A stretch of 64,000 nucleotides of DNA from Bradyrhizobium sp. 141 (GTDB lineage Bacteria; Pseudomonadota; Alphaproteobacteria; Rhizobiales; Xanthobacteraceae), in assembly GCF_023074055.1 (NCBI RefSeq), contig NZ_JADPKR010000013.1:558001-622000 (forward strand), read 5' to 3'. The notes under the pieces were generated by a model that saw only the letters and a list, made by a program, of their open reading frames with translations, was not told the origin of the DNA and ran no database searches. The stretch's first letter is position 1, and the number at the start of each line of letters is the position of its first letter. The position numbers and the translations under genes are program-made. Shown here one piece after another: positions 53,950-62,964 of this stretch.

Positions 53950-54020
53950 GGCACCACCCGTGGCCCGGGACCTCACGCGACTTTTCTATTTTGCGGTGCA
54001 AAGTAACCGTCCGGCGCATG

Positions 54021-54353
54021 TCAGTCCACGATGAAGAGCGTGGCGCCGGTCGCGGTCGAGGACCGGTGCGCGGGGTCGCCGAAATCCGAGACCTGGTAGC
54101 TCATGCCCGCCGTGAGCTTGAATGTGCGCCCGTCACGCAGCTCGCTGTCGATCTCGCCCTTCAGCACGTAGAGCACGTGGCCGCGATCGCACCAATGGTC
54201 GGCCCGGTAGCCCGGCGAATACTCCACCACCCGCACCCGGAGATCGCCGATATTGAGCGTGCGCCACAACGCCTGGCCGCTCTCGCCAGGATGCGTGGTC
54301 GCCTCGACTTTGCTCCAGTCGGTGACGGTGAAGGGGGAAGCGGGGAGTTTCAT
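54021..54353 (-). CDS. DHCW-motif cupin-fold protein
   Basis: 110 residues. The cupin half-barrel is marked by SPGYRADHWCDRGHVLYVLKGEIDSEL, containing the DHWC segment and the metal-like Glu, and the second cupin motif LTAGMSYQVSDFGDPAHRS. This fits the small 'DHCW motif cupin' group of unknown function. The length is complete. It follows a gap of about 190 bp from the SnoaL-like gene on the same strand and is probably separate. No metal or ligand is inferable. Confidence 0.85.
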   Translation of the reverse strand: MKLPASPFTVTDWSKVEATTHPGESGQALWRTLNIGDLRVRVVEYSPGYRADHWCDRGHVLYVLKGEIDSELRDGRTFKLTAGMSYQVSDFGDPAHRSSTATGATLFIVD

Positions 54354-54446
54354 GGGGGAGTCCTTTATCAGTGCGAGCAGTGTTGTTGTTAGCGCGTGCT
54401 TGGGCCGCAGTCTCCGTCACATGGAAGCCGCGCACCCAATGTTGGA

Positions 54447-54511
54447 CCGTCATCCTTCGAGGCTCGCCCTGCGTCGCTGCGCGCCGCAGAGCTCACGCCT
54501 CAGGATGACGG
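54447..54511. repeat. palindromic repeat, 'ccgtcatccttcgagg' type
   Basis: ccgtcatccttcgaggc (from 54447) pairs imperfectly with gcctcaggatgacgg (to 54511), with gctcgccctgcg ... cgccgcagagctc inside. The ends match the two units at 1796-1935. Confidence 0.75.
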
Positions 54512-54543
54512 AACAACGGGGGCGCTGTGCAATGGGCAGAAAA

Positions 54544-54915
54544 TCACCCCGCCAAATGGTTCGCCGATCCCTGGACGATCAGCCCCGCATCATTCACCCG
54601 CAGATACTCGCAGATGCGCTTGCCCCGCTCGTTCGCGTAAAACACCACGACGCTGTCGGGGCTGACGAACAGATCGAGCAGCGAGAAGTGCAGCTCCGGC
54701 AACAGCCCAAGCGCCTTGCCCCAATAGGCGCGCAAGGCGTCCTTGCCGCGCACAGTGCCGCTGGCGTCGAACCCCAGGATCGGGATGCGATCCGAGGTCA
54801 TAACGGCCGCCTCGTCATAGAGGGCGAGCACGCGCTCGAGGTCGCGCGAATTCCAGGCCTCGATCCAGGTGCGGCCGAGCGCGGCGAGCGATGATGGCTG
54901 GTGGTGCTGTGGCAT
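54544..54915 (-). CDS. SnoaL/NTF2-like protein
   Basis: 123 residues. The NTF2-like cone fold is suggested by LGRTWIEAWNSRDLERVLALYDEAAVMTSDRIPILG near the N-terminus (the typical WxxAWNxxDxxxxxxLYxxDAxxxS pattern), GTVRGKDALRAYWGKALGLLPELHFSLLDLFVSPDS, and a C-terminal strand. SnoaL-like proteins bind small hydrophobic ligands or act as isomerases/cyclases; no catalytic site can be named. It is divergent from guaA across 150 bp. Confidence 0.85.
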   Translation of the reverse strand: MPQHHQPSSLAALGRTWIEAWNSRDLERVLALYDEAAVMTSDRIPILGFDASGTVRGKDALRAYWGKALGLLPELHFSLLDLFVSPDSVVVFYANERGKRICEYLRVNDAGLIVQGSANHLAG

Positions 54916-55065
54916 GATGATCCTCCCGATCGGCCCCTGGTTGAGCAGTGGGGCAAATTAGGTCAATAATACTTACCTATATTGGCTTTGTCCATGCCCA
55001 AAGAAGAATGTGGGCGCGCGCGCCCCGCGGTTGCGGCGCGCGCGCTGCCAGCGTATTTGCTGGCC

Positions 55066-56664
55066 ATGACAGCAGCACAGAACGACCGCTCCGCGTCGAC
55101 GCCCTCGGTGGCCTCGGCGCACGACAAGATTCTCATCGTCGACTTCGGCAGCCAGGTGACGCAGCTGATCGCGCGTCGCGTGCGCGAGGACGGGGTCTAT
55201 TGCGAGATCGTCCCGTTCAACAAGGCCGAAGCCGCCTTCGACGAGATGAAGCCGAAAGCGGTGATCCTCTCCGGCGGCCCTGAATCGGTGCATGAGGCCG
55301 GCTCGCCCCGCGCCCCCCAGGCCATCTTCGATTCCGGCGTGCCCGTGATGGGCATCTGCTACGGCCAGATGACCATGGCAGCGCAACTCGGCGGCGAGGT
55401 CGAGGGCGGCCATCACCGCGAATTCGGCCGTGCCGATGTCGAGGTCAAGGCGCCGAGCAAGCTGTTCGAGGACGTCTGGTCGCCGGGCGGCAAGAACCAG
55501 GTCTGGATGAGCCATGGCGACCGCATCACGAAGATGCCGCCGGGCTTCTCCGTCGCAGGCACTTCGCCTAACGCGCCGTTCGCCATCATCCAGGACGAGA
55601 AGCGCAAATATTACGGCCTGATGTTCCACCCCGAAGTCGTGCACACGCCCGACGGCGCCAAGCTGATCCGTAACTTCGTGCGCAAGATCGCAGGCCTGTC
55701 CGGCGACTGGACCATGCGCGCCTTCCGCGAGGAGGAGATCGCGAAGATCCGCGGCCAGGTCGGCAAGGGCAAGGTGATCTGCGGCCTCTCCGGCGGCGTC
55801 GATTCCGCCGTCGCGGCCGTCTTGATTCACGAGGCCATCGGCGACCAGCTCACCTGCGTCTTCGTCGATCATGGTCTCTTGCGCCTCGATGAAGCCAAGA
55901 CGGTGGTCGACCTGTTCCGCCACCACTACAACATCCCGCTCGTCCACGTGGATGCCTCAAAACAGTTTTTGGGCGAGCTCGAAGGCGTCACCGATCCGGA
56001 AACCAAGCGCAAGACCATCGGCCGCCTCTTCATCGAGGTGTTCGAAGCGGAAGCCAAGAAGATCGGCGGCGCCGACTTCCTCGCGCAAGGCACGCTCTAT
56101 CCTGATGTGATCGAGAGCGTCTCCTTCACCGGCGGCCCCTCGGTGACGATCAAGTCGCACCACAATGTCGGCGGCCTGCCTGACCGCATGAACATGAAGC
56201 TCGTCGAGCCCCTGCGCGAGCTGTTCAAGGACGAGGTGCGCAAGTTAGGGCGCGAGCTCGGCCTTCCCGAGATCTTCGTCGGCCGCCACCCGTTCCCGGG
56301 CCCGGGCCTCGCCATCCGTTGCCCCGGCGACATCACCCGCGACAAGCTCGACATCCTGCGCAAGGCCGACGCCGTCTACATCGACCAGATCCGCAAGCAC
56401 GGCCTCTACGACGAGATCTGGCAGGCCTTCGCCGTGCTGCTCCCGGTGAAGACGGTGGGCGTCATGGGCGACGGCCGCACCTACGACTACGTCGTCGGCC
56501 TGCGCGCCGTCACGTCAACCGACGGCATGACCGCGGACTTCTATCAGTTCGACATGAAGTTCCTGGGCGAGACGGCGACGCGCATCATCAACGAGGTGAA
56601 GGGCGTGAACCGGGTGGTGTATGACGTGACGAGCAAGCCGCCTGGGACGATCGAGTGGGAGTAG
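55066..56664 (+). CDS. guaA: GMP synthase (glutamine-hydrolysing)
   Basis: 532 residues from the ATG at 55066; a longer start at 54994 or 54982 would add an Arg/Ala-rich stretch not typical of the family. The class I amidotransferase domain has [17 protein letters not shown], the nucleophile Cys98 in [16 protein letters not shown], and His/Glu in FHPEVVHT. The ATP-pyrophosphatase domain has the P-loop [14 protein letters not shown] (about residues 237-250), and the dimerisation domain ends PPGTIEWE. It turns XMP to GMP with glutamine and ATP. The guaA end is a known hotspot for island insertion. Confidence 0.97.
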   Translation: MTAAQNDRSASTPSVASAHDKILIVDFGSQVTQLIARRVREDGVYCEIVPFNKAEAAFDEMKPKAVILSGGPESVHEAGSPRAPQAIFDSGVPVMGICYGQMTMAAQLGGEVEGGHHREFGRADVEVKAPSKLFEDVWSPGGKNQVWMSHGDRITKMPPGFSVAGTSPNAPFAIIQDEKRKYYGLMFHPEVVHTPDGAKLIRNFVRKIAGLSGDWTMRAFREEEIAKIRGQVGKGKVICGLSGGVDSAVAAVLIHEAIGDQLTCVFVDHGLLRLDEAKTVVDLFRHHYNIPLVHVDASKQFLGELEGVTDPETKRKTIGRLFIEVFEAEAKKIGGADFLAQGTLYPDVIESVSFTGGPSVTIKSHHNVGGLPDRMNMKLVEPLRELFKDEVRKLGRELGLPEIFVGRHPFPGPGLAIRCPGDITRDKLDILRKADAVYIDQIRKHGLYDEIWQAFAVLLPVKTVGVMGDGRTYDYVVGLRAVTSTDGMTADFYQFDMKFLGETATRIINEVKGVNRVVYDVTSKPPGTIEWE

Positions 56665-56717
56665 GGGCGGCTATTCAATGTGGAGTATCGCTCCGAAGAG
56701 GCGGCGTCGCATAGATC

Positions 56718-57617
56718 ATGGGATTTGGGGTATTCATCCATCGATCGGACTCGATCTATGATGACAGCCCTGCTGAACGGTATCAGTTTCCCGGTCAGTA
56801 TTTGCGTCGCGTTGAAGCCTGTGTCGGCGATTGGATAATCTATTACGAACCAAGCAAGGTCGCCGAGACGCGCGGCTACTTTGCGATCGCCCGGGTTCAG
56901 CAGGTAATTCCTGACCCCGGTACTTCGGGCATGTATCTCGCTCTGATCGAGCCTGGAAGCTACCTAGACTTCGCCAATCCGGTCCCGTTCAACGGTCCGA
57001 CAGGTCCCGTGGAGCGCGGGGTCCTGAATGAGCAGGGACGAATTTCGGGCCGCGCTCAGTCGGCAGTCCGTCCAATCTCTCGCGACGATTTCACTAGGAT
57101 ATGCGAACTTGGTTTGGCGGAGAATGTGCCGCTGCTACCCCGGCGCGATGACGATGTTCGATCGCTCGATCTCAACGAGGAGCAGGCGCCGTTCAGGTTA
57201 GACCAGGAGCGCGACCGTGTCAGTCTGACCGTGTCGAGAGTTATCCGCGATCGGGTCTTTCGTCGTATCGTGCTCCGCGCCTACGATGAGCGTTGCGCTA
57301 TCACCGGCCTAAAACTCATCAACGGGATGGGGCGTGCGGAAGTTGCTGCCGCTCACATACGACCGGTTGAGGCAAACGGGCCAGACATCATCAGCAATGG
57401 CATCGCTCTTTCTGGCACCGCGCATTGGATGTTCGATCGCGGTCTCATCAGCCTTTCGGATAATTTGGAGATATTAATCTCGCGCCAGACGAACGATCCC
57501 GATGACGTGCGGTCAATTATCAACAAGACTGGCCAGGCACTTCCCCCGCGGCGGCTATCAGATCGCCCACATCCGCATTTCTTAAAGTGGCACCGCGAGT
57601 ATTGCTTCAAGCAATAA
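56718..57617 (+). CDS. HNH endonuclease with possible PUA/EVE-like N-terminal domain
   Basis: 299 residues. The C-terminal HNH nuclease (HNH_2 type) reads YDERCAITGL, then AAAHIRPVEANGPDIISNGIALSGTAHWMFDRGLISL, giving His213, Asn227 and His236 as the metal/catalytic set, and it ends HPHFLKWHREYCF, usual for this class. The first 90 residues (VGDWIIYYEPSKV ... GYFAIARVQQVIPDP ... YLALIEPG) resemble a PUA-like reader such as EVE. EVE-HNH enzymes are known modification-dependent restriction nucleases (VcaM4I). No methyltransferase is adjacent. The sequence is visibly less GC-rich than its neighbours, suggesting transfer. A defence role is inferred. Confidence 0.75.
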   Translation: MGFGVFIHRSDSIYDDSPAERYQFPGQYLRRVEACVGDWIIYYEPSKVAETRGYFAIARVQQVIPDPGTSGMYLALIEPGSYLDFANPVPFNGPTGPVERGVLNEQGRISGRAQSAVRPISRDDFTRICELGLAENVPLLPRRDDDVRSLDLNEEQAPFRLDQERDRVSLTVSRVIRDRVFRRIVLRAYDERCAITGLKLINGMGRAEVAAAHIRPVEANGPDIISNGIALSGTAHWMFDRGLISLSDNLEILISRQTNDPDDVRSIINKTGQALPPRRLSDRPHPHFLKWHREYCFKQ

Positions 57618-57868
57618 GCGAAGCGGGCTTGTTGTTCGGTTGCGCTTGGGCACTCGGCAGCGATTCTCTTGAATTTCGGAAATTACGCTGACAGCGCACA
57701 CAACTTCATTGCGCTCAATGAAGGGCAGGCGAGAGTCGCGGAGCACGTCGCGCCATCCGCATCTTCTTGAGATCGCCTAGAGCCGCTGGGCGTGCCTGCT
57801 TCATTCGGCGCGCGGCCGCCGTTCTGACCGTTGCGCAGGCAGCCATCCTGCGAGTCAATGGGCTCAAT

Positions 57869-58216
57869 CTACCGCGGAGCCAACCCCGCGCCGTTCTGAA
57901 GCGCCAAAAGTCCAATGCAGAAAATCGCGGCGCCGACCCATAGCACCACCGGGACCAGGTATGGCGACGAAACGATTTCGAGCACAGGAAAAGCCTGTTC
58001 TGAAAAGAATCTTCTGTACGCGACCCATCCAGTTGCGACGAGTGGCGTGAAAGCGACGATGAGGTAAAGCGCCCCAAGGGCCCAGCCAAGGGCAGTCAAA
58101 TCCTTGGATCGCGTGGCTTCTCCCGCGAAGCCGAGTGCAGCCAACGAAACGAAGGCGCTCAATGCGCTGGCGAGAATCTCGGTAGCCAGGACGACGATCG
58201 AAAGAACTGTATTCAT
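57869..58216 (-). CDS. small membrane protein, three to four helices
   Basis: 115 residues from the ATG at 58216; the longer frame is not protein-like upstream. Hydrophobic segments fall at about residues 4-28 (VLSIVVLATEILASALSAFVSLAAL), 42-65 and 84-107 (YLVPVVLWVGAAIFCIGLLAL). I do not recognise the family. The stretch 57618-57868 downstream has no clear gene (an overlapping minus-strand frame is Arg-rich and unlikely). It may have arrived with the HNH gene as part of a small island after guaA. Confidence 0.55.
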   Translation of the reverse strand: MNTVLSIVVLATEILASALSAFVSLAALGFAGEATRSKDLTALGWALGALYLIVAFTPLVATGWVAYRRFFSEQAFPVLEIVSSPYLVPVVLWVGAAIFCIGLLALQNGAGLAPR

Positions 58217-58662
58217 GCTTGGATTCCGTTGAGCGTGGGATTTCCTTGAGGCCGCAGGGCGGATGCTGGCAGGGGCATCTGGCGGTTTAGCGCCTCGACC
58301 CCGGCGCTGCAATCGTGGTGATGCGTGTCGCAATCGGCGTGACGTGCTCGCGCTTTGCTGCCCGTGCGGCTAAACTGAAAGATGGGCCGCCGGTGCATTC
58401 GATCTCAGGAGCATGAGGTGATGCATCGCGCGTCAAAGCCTGGGAATCCGGATGTGCGAAGGACTATTCCGCGTGGCGCTCGGGATTTGTCCCGAGGCAG
58501 GCGCGACGTCCAACTTGTCGCATGCTGCGCTTACAGGACCAGAGTCGCAACAATGCCACAGTCGCGACGAGAGAGCATTGTTTAGACCCATTCAATTTCG
58601 TTTCCCCGTTGCCGTGTGCACATAAGTCCGCAGCTGAGGTTGTTCTCTAACCGGGGATTGGA
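58217..58662. other. gene-free gap upstream of the TonB receptor
   Basis: 446 bp without a convincing gene on either strand; the small frames present lack ribosome sites and are Arg-rich. A TTTAGA ... TTCAAT pair at 58581-58596 is too diverged for a secure Irr or Fur box, although iron control of the receptor would be expected. Confidence 0.5.
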
Positions 58663-60903
58663 ATGCTGGGTTTGAATGCCGTGAGGCGTGGTTTTCTCGC
58701 GACCTGCAGTTTGTTTGTGTTGGATGCAGGCTTTGACGGCAAGAGTTACGCTCAAGCTCAGCTACCTCCAGTGACCGTTGAAGCTCCGGCGCAGGCCCGC
58801 CGCGCGCAAGCCGCGCGGGCTGGAGCCGCAAGCAACGTGCGGCGACCGTTACAACGCGCGAATCCGCCAAGGGCAGCACAGCTTGCGGCGGGAGCTCCGG
58901 CGTCGGCCCCGACGCTGCAGAGCGCGATCGGTCCCGTCCAGGGCTTCGTCGCTACGCGCAGCGCCACCGGCACCAAGACGAACACGGCGCTGATCGAGAC
59001 GCCGCAGTCCATCTCGGTCGTGACCCAAGATCAGATCCGCGACACCGGCGCGCGAACGGTCGGCGAGGCGTTGGCCTACACCGCCGGTGTGCAGACGCAG
59101 CCCTACGGCTTCGATCCCCGCTATGATCAGTTTCTGATCCGGGGATTTGCGGCCAACGTGTACGGCAATTATCGTGACGGCTTGCGGCAGGGCAATGGTT
59201 CGTTCGCCTATTTCCGCAACGAACCTTATGGCGCCGAGCGAATCGAGGTGATGCGCGGTCCGTCATCGGTGCTGTACGGCGCCAACGAAGCCGGCGGCAT
59301 GGTGAACTATGTGAGCAAGATGCCGCTCGACAAGCGGTTCAATGAGGTCGGCCTCGATATCGGAAATTTCGATCGCTATCAGGGCAGGTTCGACTTCAGC
59401 GGGCCAACCCTCGACAACGACAAGCTGCTTTACCGCTTCACCGGCCTGGTACGTGACAGCGGCACGCAAATCCCCGGGACCTGGGATGACCGCGTGTTCC
59501 TTGCTCCGAGCTTTACCGCCAAGCTGGGCGAGGATACGACGCTCACCGTGCTGGCCGACTATGAGCGCAGCAAGACGTCGATGTGGCCGTATTATCTGCG
59601 CAACCCGGTGACGGGCGTGGTCACCAATATTCGTCTCGGCGACCCCGCATTCGACGCGCTCACGCAATGGCAGGCCTCGATCGGGTACAGGCTCGACCAT
59701 CGCGTCAATGAGGCGCTGGCCTTCCGGCAGCATGTCCGGATCGGGCACGTCTCGTTCGAGGGCAACATGGTCGATGCACTCAGCCTCTCGCCCGACGGAC
59801 GCACGCTCAACCGCTATGGCGCGACGTTCCGGGAATGGCTGAACACTTTCAACGTCGATAATCAAATCGAGGCCAAGCTGGTCACCGGTCCGGTCAAGCA
59901 TACGGTGCTCGCCGGCGTCGACTATTTCCGGCAAGGCACGACGCTGGACTATTATGCGGGCCTGGCGCCGTCGCTCGATCTGACGAATCCGGTCTACGGC
60001 AGCTCGGCGCCGACGACGCCTCTGGGGCTGATGAGCACCAACAGCCAAACGCTCGGGCAAGTCGGGCTTTACGCACAAGATCAGATGGCGTGGGGCGGCT
60101 GGCGGCTGACCATCGGCGGCCGTCAGGATTTTGCCGAGCTCTCGAACCGCAACGACCTGTCGGGTCTGACGAGCGATAGCGCGCCCAGCAAGTTCACGGG
60201 CCGCGCCGGATTGTTGTACCTGTTCGAGTCCGGCCTTGCCCCTTATGTCAACTATGCGACGTCGTTTTTGCCGCTGACCGGCACGACGGCCCCCCAGCGC
60301 GGCGGCACGCCATTTGCGCCGACAACGGGTGAATCGTTCGAAGCCGGCATCAAATATCAGCCGCTTGGCTGGAACAGTTACTTCACCGCGACCTGGTTCA
60401 ATCTCACCAAGGACAACGTGCTGACCATCGATCCGGCGTTTCCCGCCTTCTCGGTGCAGACCGGCCAGGTCCGTTCGCGTGGCGCGGAGCTCGAAGCGGT
60501 GCTGTCATTGGCCGAGGGTCTGAAAGGCATCGCCTCCTACAGCTATACCGATGCCACCGTCACGCGCAGCAACGGCCTCGATCTCGGTAAGGTCCCGATC
60601 GGCGTGCCGTTGCAGCAGGCCGCGATCTTCCTCGACTACACCTGGCAAAGCGGCCCGCTTGCAGGCTTTGGCATCGGTGCCGGTGCGCGCTGGATCGGGC
60701 AGACCTGGGCGGATGAGGTCAACACGATCAGAAATCCCGCCGTCATGGCGTTTGATGCGGGTGCGCATTACGACTATCGCGGCATGCGGTTGGCCGTGAA
60801 CGCGCGCAATCTGTCGGATGAGCGCGTTCCAATCTGTAATGGCGGGACCTGCTCTTTCACGCAGGGACGGACCGTGCTCGGGAGTGCGACAGCGCGGTGG
60901 TGA
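58663..60903 (+). CDS. TonB-dependent siderophore receptor
   Basis: 746 residues. A signal peptide (FLATCSLFVLDAGFDGKSYAQA) precedes the TonB-box-like LPPVTVEAP and an Ala/Arg-rich linker of about 55 residues. The plug domain follows (TPQSISVVTQDQIRDTGARTVGEALAYTAGVQ, then YDQFLIRGFAANVYGNYRDGLRQGNG and MRGPSSVLYGANEAGGMVNYVSKMP, in pieces), then a 22-strand barrel ending SATARW. The C-terminal loop has a Cys pair (CNGGTC). The closest pattern is the hydroxamate/ferrichrome FhuA-type group. It imports a ferric siderophore; no ABC transporter or synthesis gene is adjacent. GGGGATTGG precedes the ATG. Confidence 0.92.
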   Translation: MLGLNAVRRGFLATCSLFVLDAGFDGKSYAQAQLPPVTVEAPAQARRAQAARAGAASNVRRPLQRANPPRAAQLAAGAPASAPTLQSAIGPVQGFVATRSATGTKTNTALIETPQSISVVTQDQIRDTGARTVGEALAYTAGVQTQPYGFDPRYDQFLIRGFAANVYGNYRDGLRQGNGSFAYFRNEPYGAERIEVMRGPSSVLYGANEAGGMVNYVSKMPLDKRFNEVGLDIGNFDRYQGRFDFSGPTLDNDKLLYRFTGLVRDSGTQIPGTWDDRVFLAPSFTAKLGEDTTLTVLADYERSKTSMWPYYLRNPVTGVVTNIRLGDPAFDALTQWQASIGYRLDHRVNEALAFRQHVRIGHVSFEGNMVDALSLSPDGRTLNRYGATFREWLNTFNVDNQIEAKLVTGPVKHTVLAGVDYFRQGTTLDYYAGLAPSLDLTNPVYGSSAPTTPLGLMSTNSQTLGQVGLYAQDQMAWGGWRLTIGGRQDFAELSNRNDLSGLTSDSAPSKFTGRAGLLYLFESGLAPYVNYATSFLPLTGTTAPQRGGTPFAPTTGESFEAGIKYQPLGWNSYFTATWFNLTKDNVLTIDPAFPAFSVQTGQVRSRGAELEAVLSLAEGLKGIASYSYTDATVTRSNGLDLGKVPIGVPLQQAAIFLDYTWQSGPLAGFGIGAGARWIGQTWADEVNTIRNPAVMAFDAGAHYDYRGMRLAVNARNLSDERVPICNGGTCSFTQGRTVLGSATARW

Positions 60904-60996
60904 ACGGCGCGCGCAGGCACCCAGCGCAAACGTCGGATGTCCGTCACGCTCTGCCGTGATACGCCATCCGCGTCGTCCTCTCCGGAGCCAGCTCGC

Positions 60997-62256
60997 ATGT
61001 CCACTGCAATCGCGCCAAGCCAGCCGCCTGCCACGGCGGCCGAATCCGATCCCGAAACCCTCGGTTGGATGCAGGGCTTCCCGCCGGCGCCGGGCCGCAC
61101 CATCACCTTCCAGGACGGCTCGTTCCGCAGCTTCCCGGAGCTCCGCTGGGCCTGGAGCAACATCCGTCAGCTGGTGCCGACGGTGAACGTCTGGCGCGGG
61201 GCGGGCCGGCTTCGGTGCTGCCGCGGGAGGATCATGACATCGGCGCGGTCGCCTCGACCACTTTGGACGGCCGGCCCATGACGTTTGAAAAGATGCTGGA
61301 GGAGACCTATGCCGACGGCATCGTGGTGCTGCATCGGGGCAAGCTGATCTATGAGCGCTATTTCGGCGCGTTGAAGCCGCACAAGCCGCATATCGCGATG
61401 TCGGTGACGAAGTCGTTCACCGGCGTGCTCGCAGGGCTTCTGGTTGCCGAGGGCAGGATCGATCCGCATGCACTGGTGACGGATTATGTGCCGGAGCTGA
61501 AGGCGAGCGCGTTCGGGGACGCGCGCGTGCACGAGGTCATGGATATGACCACGGGGCTCGCATACACCGAGGTCTATACCGACAAGAATTCGGATGTGTG
61601 GGGCCTGCGGCGGGCGAACGGCATGGCGCCGATCCCGCCGGGTTATGAAGGCGCGACCACCATCTTCGAGTTTCTGATGGCGCAGAAGAAGCAGGGCGAG
61701 CACGGCAGGGCGTTTGCCTACAAGACCGTCAACACCGACGTGCTGGCCTGGATCATCAGGCGCGCCAGCGGCATGACGCTGTCCGATCTTCTGTCCGAGC
61801 GCATCTGGCAGCCGATGGGTGCGGAGGAGGACGCGCACTATCACGTCGACCGCATCGGCACCGAGAGCGGCGGCGGCGGGCTCTCCACCACCTTGCGCGA
61901 TCTCGCCCGCTTCGGCGAGACCATGCGCAACCACGGCCGCTTCAACGGCCGCCAGATCGTGCCGTCCCGGGTGATCGAGGACATCGCGCGCGGCGGCGAT
62001 CCTGCGAAATTCAAGCCGGCCGGCTACACCACGCTGCCGGGCGCGTCGTATCGCAATCAATGGTGGATCAGCCATAACGCCCACGGCGCCTACATGGCGC
62101 GCGGCGTTCACGGCCAGGGCATCTACATCGATCCCAAAGCCGAGATGGTGATCGCGCGCTACGCCTCGCATCCCATGGCGGGCAACGCCGCCAACGAATC
62201 CGGTGACGCTGCCGGCGTATATGGCGCTGGCGAAGGCGCTGATGGCGGGCGGGTAG
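60997..62256 (+). pseudogene. serine hydrolase (beta-lactamase class C-like), two frameshifts
   Basis: The protein is split over two frames. Frame 1 codes MSTAIAPSQPP ... GRTITFQDGSFRSFPELRWAWSNIRQLVPTVNVWRGAG (in pieces) up to about 61205. The body continues in frame 3 from GPASVLPREDHDIGAVASTTLDGRPMTFEKM. This includes the catalytic SxxK (AMSVTKSFTGVLAG), KTVNTDVLAW and GGGGLSTTLRDLARFG motifs, as in 6-aminohexanoate-dimer-hydrolase-like enzymes. Near 62200 an extra base returns the frame to 1, giving VTLPAYMALAKALMAGG before TAG 62254. One base is missing in a G/C run at about 61197-61207. Either a real pseudogene or sequencing errors; the two shifts cancel in frame. Confidence 0.8.
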
Positions 62257-62278
62257 GCGCGCGGAAGCCGGCGTCGTC

Positions 62279-62382
62279 GTAGCCCGGATGGAGCGAAAGC
62301 GTAATCCGGGACAGACCAACCGCATCGCGCGACGGCCCGTGCAGAACGAACCCCGGATTGCGCTGCGCTCCATCCGGGCTAC
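62279..62382. repeat. palindromic repeat, 'gtagcccggatggagcgaagc' family, copy 3
   Basis: gtagcccggatggagcgaaagcgtaatccggg (62279-62310) is inverted against ccccggattgcgctgcgctccatccgggctac (62351-62382). It is the longest of the three copies. It lies between the broken hydrolase and the convergent cupin gene. Confidence 0.88.
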
Positions 62383-62437
62383 AAGGTCAGCCAAAACCGC
62401 AAGATCGGTCGATGGCCATCACTGCTAAGCGGCGCCG

Positions 62438-62785
62438 TCAATGCGCCTCCTGCCAATGCGGACAGGTGACGTAGGCGGTGACGGCGCCTTGCTCGTGCGA
62501 GCGGATGGTGACTGTTTCGCCCTTCGGCATGTAGACGATCTCGCCGGGACCCGCGGTGACGGTGGTGCCGTCGCTTGATACCGAGAGTTTTCCTTCCAGG
62601 ACGAGCATGACGTCGTCGACGGTGAGCTTTTCGTCCAGGCTTTGATTCGGCGCGTAGCGGCCGAAGCCGATGGTGATCGGTCCGCCGTGACGCTGGTCGA
62701 TCACATTGGCGGCGAAGATCTCGCCGTCCTGTCCCGGCGAGCGTTCGAACGATGCGTCGGCGATGGCGATTCTGCGAACTTTCAT
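62438..62785 (-). CDS. cupin-domain protein (EutQ-like)
   Basis: 115 residues. The single cupin barrel is visible in ITIGFGRYAPNQSLDEKLTVDDVMLVLEGKLSVSSDGTTVTAGPGEIVYMPKGETVTIRSHEQG (in pieces), with the two conserved cupin motifs but no metal-binding histidines, a pattern seen in ethanolamine-utilisation EutQ-like cupins. The C-terminus is TCPHWQEAH. No eut genes are near, so the role is open. It is divergent from the SRPBCC-ArsR operon across about 180 bp. Confidence 0.82.
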   Translation of the reverse strand: MKVRRIAIADASFERSPGQDGEIFAANVIDQRHGGPITIGFGRYAPNQSLDEKLTVDDVMLVLEGKLSVSSDGTTVTAGPGEIVYMPKGETVTIRSHEQGAVTAYVTCPHWQEAH

Positions 62786-62892
62786 GAAAGCCTTCCGTTG
62801 AGACCAGCCATGGCGGGGTGGGGACGGATAGACGCGTGAGCGGGTGTTTTGTTCACGCCGCCTGCGAGGCGGTTTGACGCAGCGATAGCGCT

Positions 62893-62931
62893 TAATATAA
62901 GTGTTGACTTATATTAGTGTTGCTCGATATT
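62893..62931 (+). promoter_or_regulatory. ArsR-type operator and promoter of the SRPBCC operon
   Basis: TAATATAAGT (62893-62902) and ACTTATATTA (62907-62916) form a perfect 10-bp inverted repeat with a 4-nt spacer. A -35-like TTGACT (62904-62909) lies over the right arm and GATATT (62926-62931) is a possible -10, 16 bp on. AT-rich inverted repeats over the promoter are typical ArsR/SmtB operators, and the operon encodes an ArsR protein. The arrangement suggests autorepression. Confidence 0.65.
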
Positions 62932-62964
62932 CCTCCTTCGCGCAAAAAGATAGGGAGGAACGCA

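Noticed and set aside
54959..54979. TAGGT ... ACCTA inverted repeat upstream of guaA
   Set aside because: Only 5-bp arms with an 11-nt spacer; not strong enough to call an operator.
57715..58089. Minus-strand frame of 124 codons downstream of the small membrane protein
   Set aside because: Overlaps the membrane protein in another frame, Arg-rich, no ribosome site.
58581..58596. TTTAGA ... TTCAAT upstream of the TonB receptor as an Irr or Fur box
   Set aside because: Too many mismatches to an inverted iron-control motif; could be chance.
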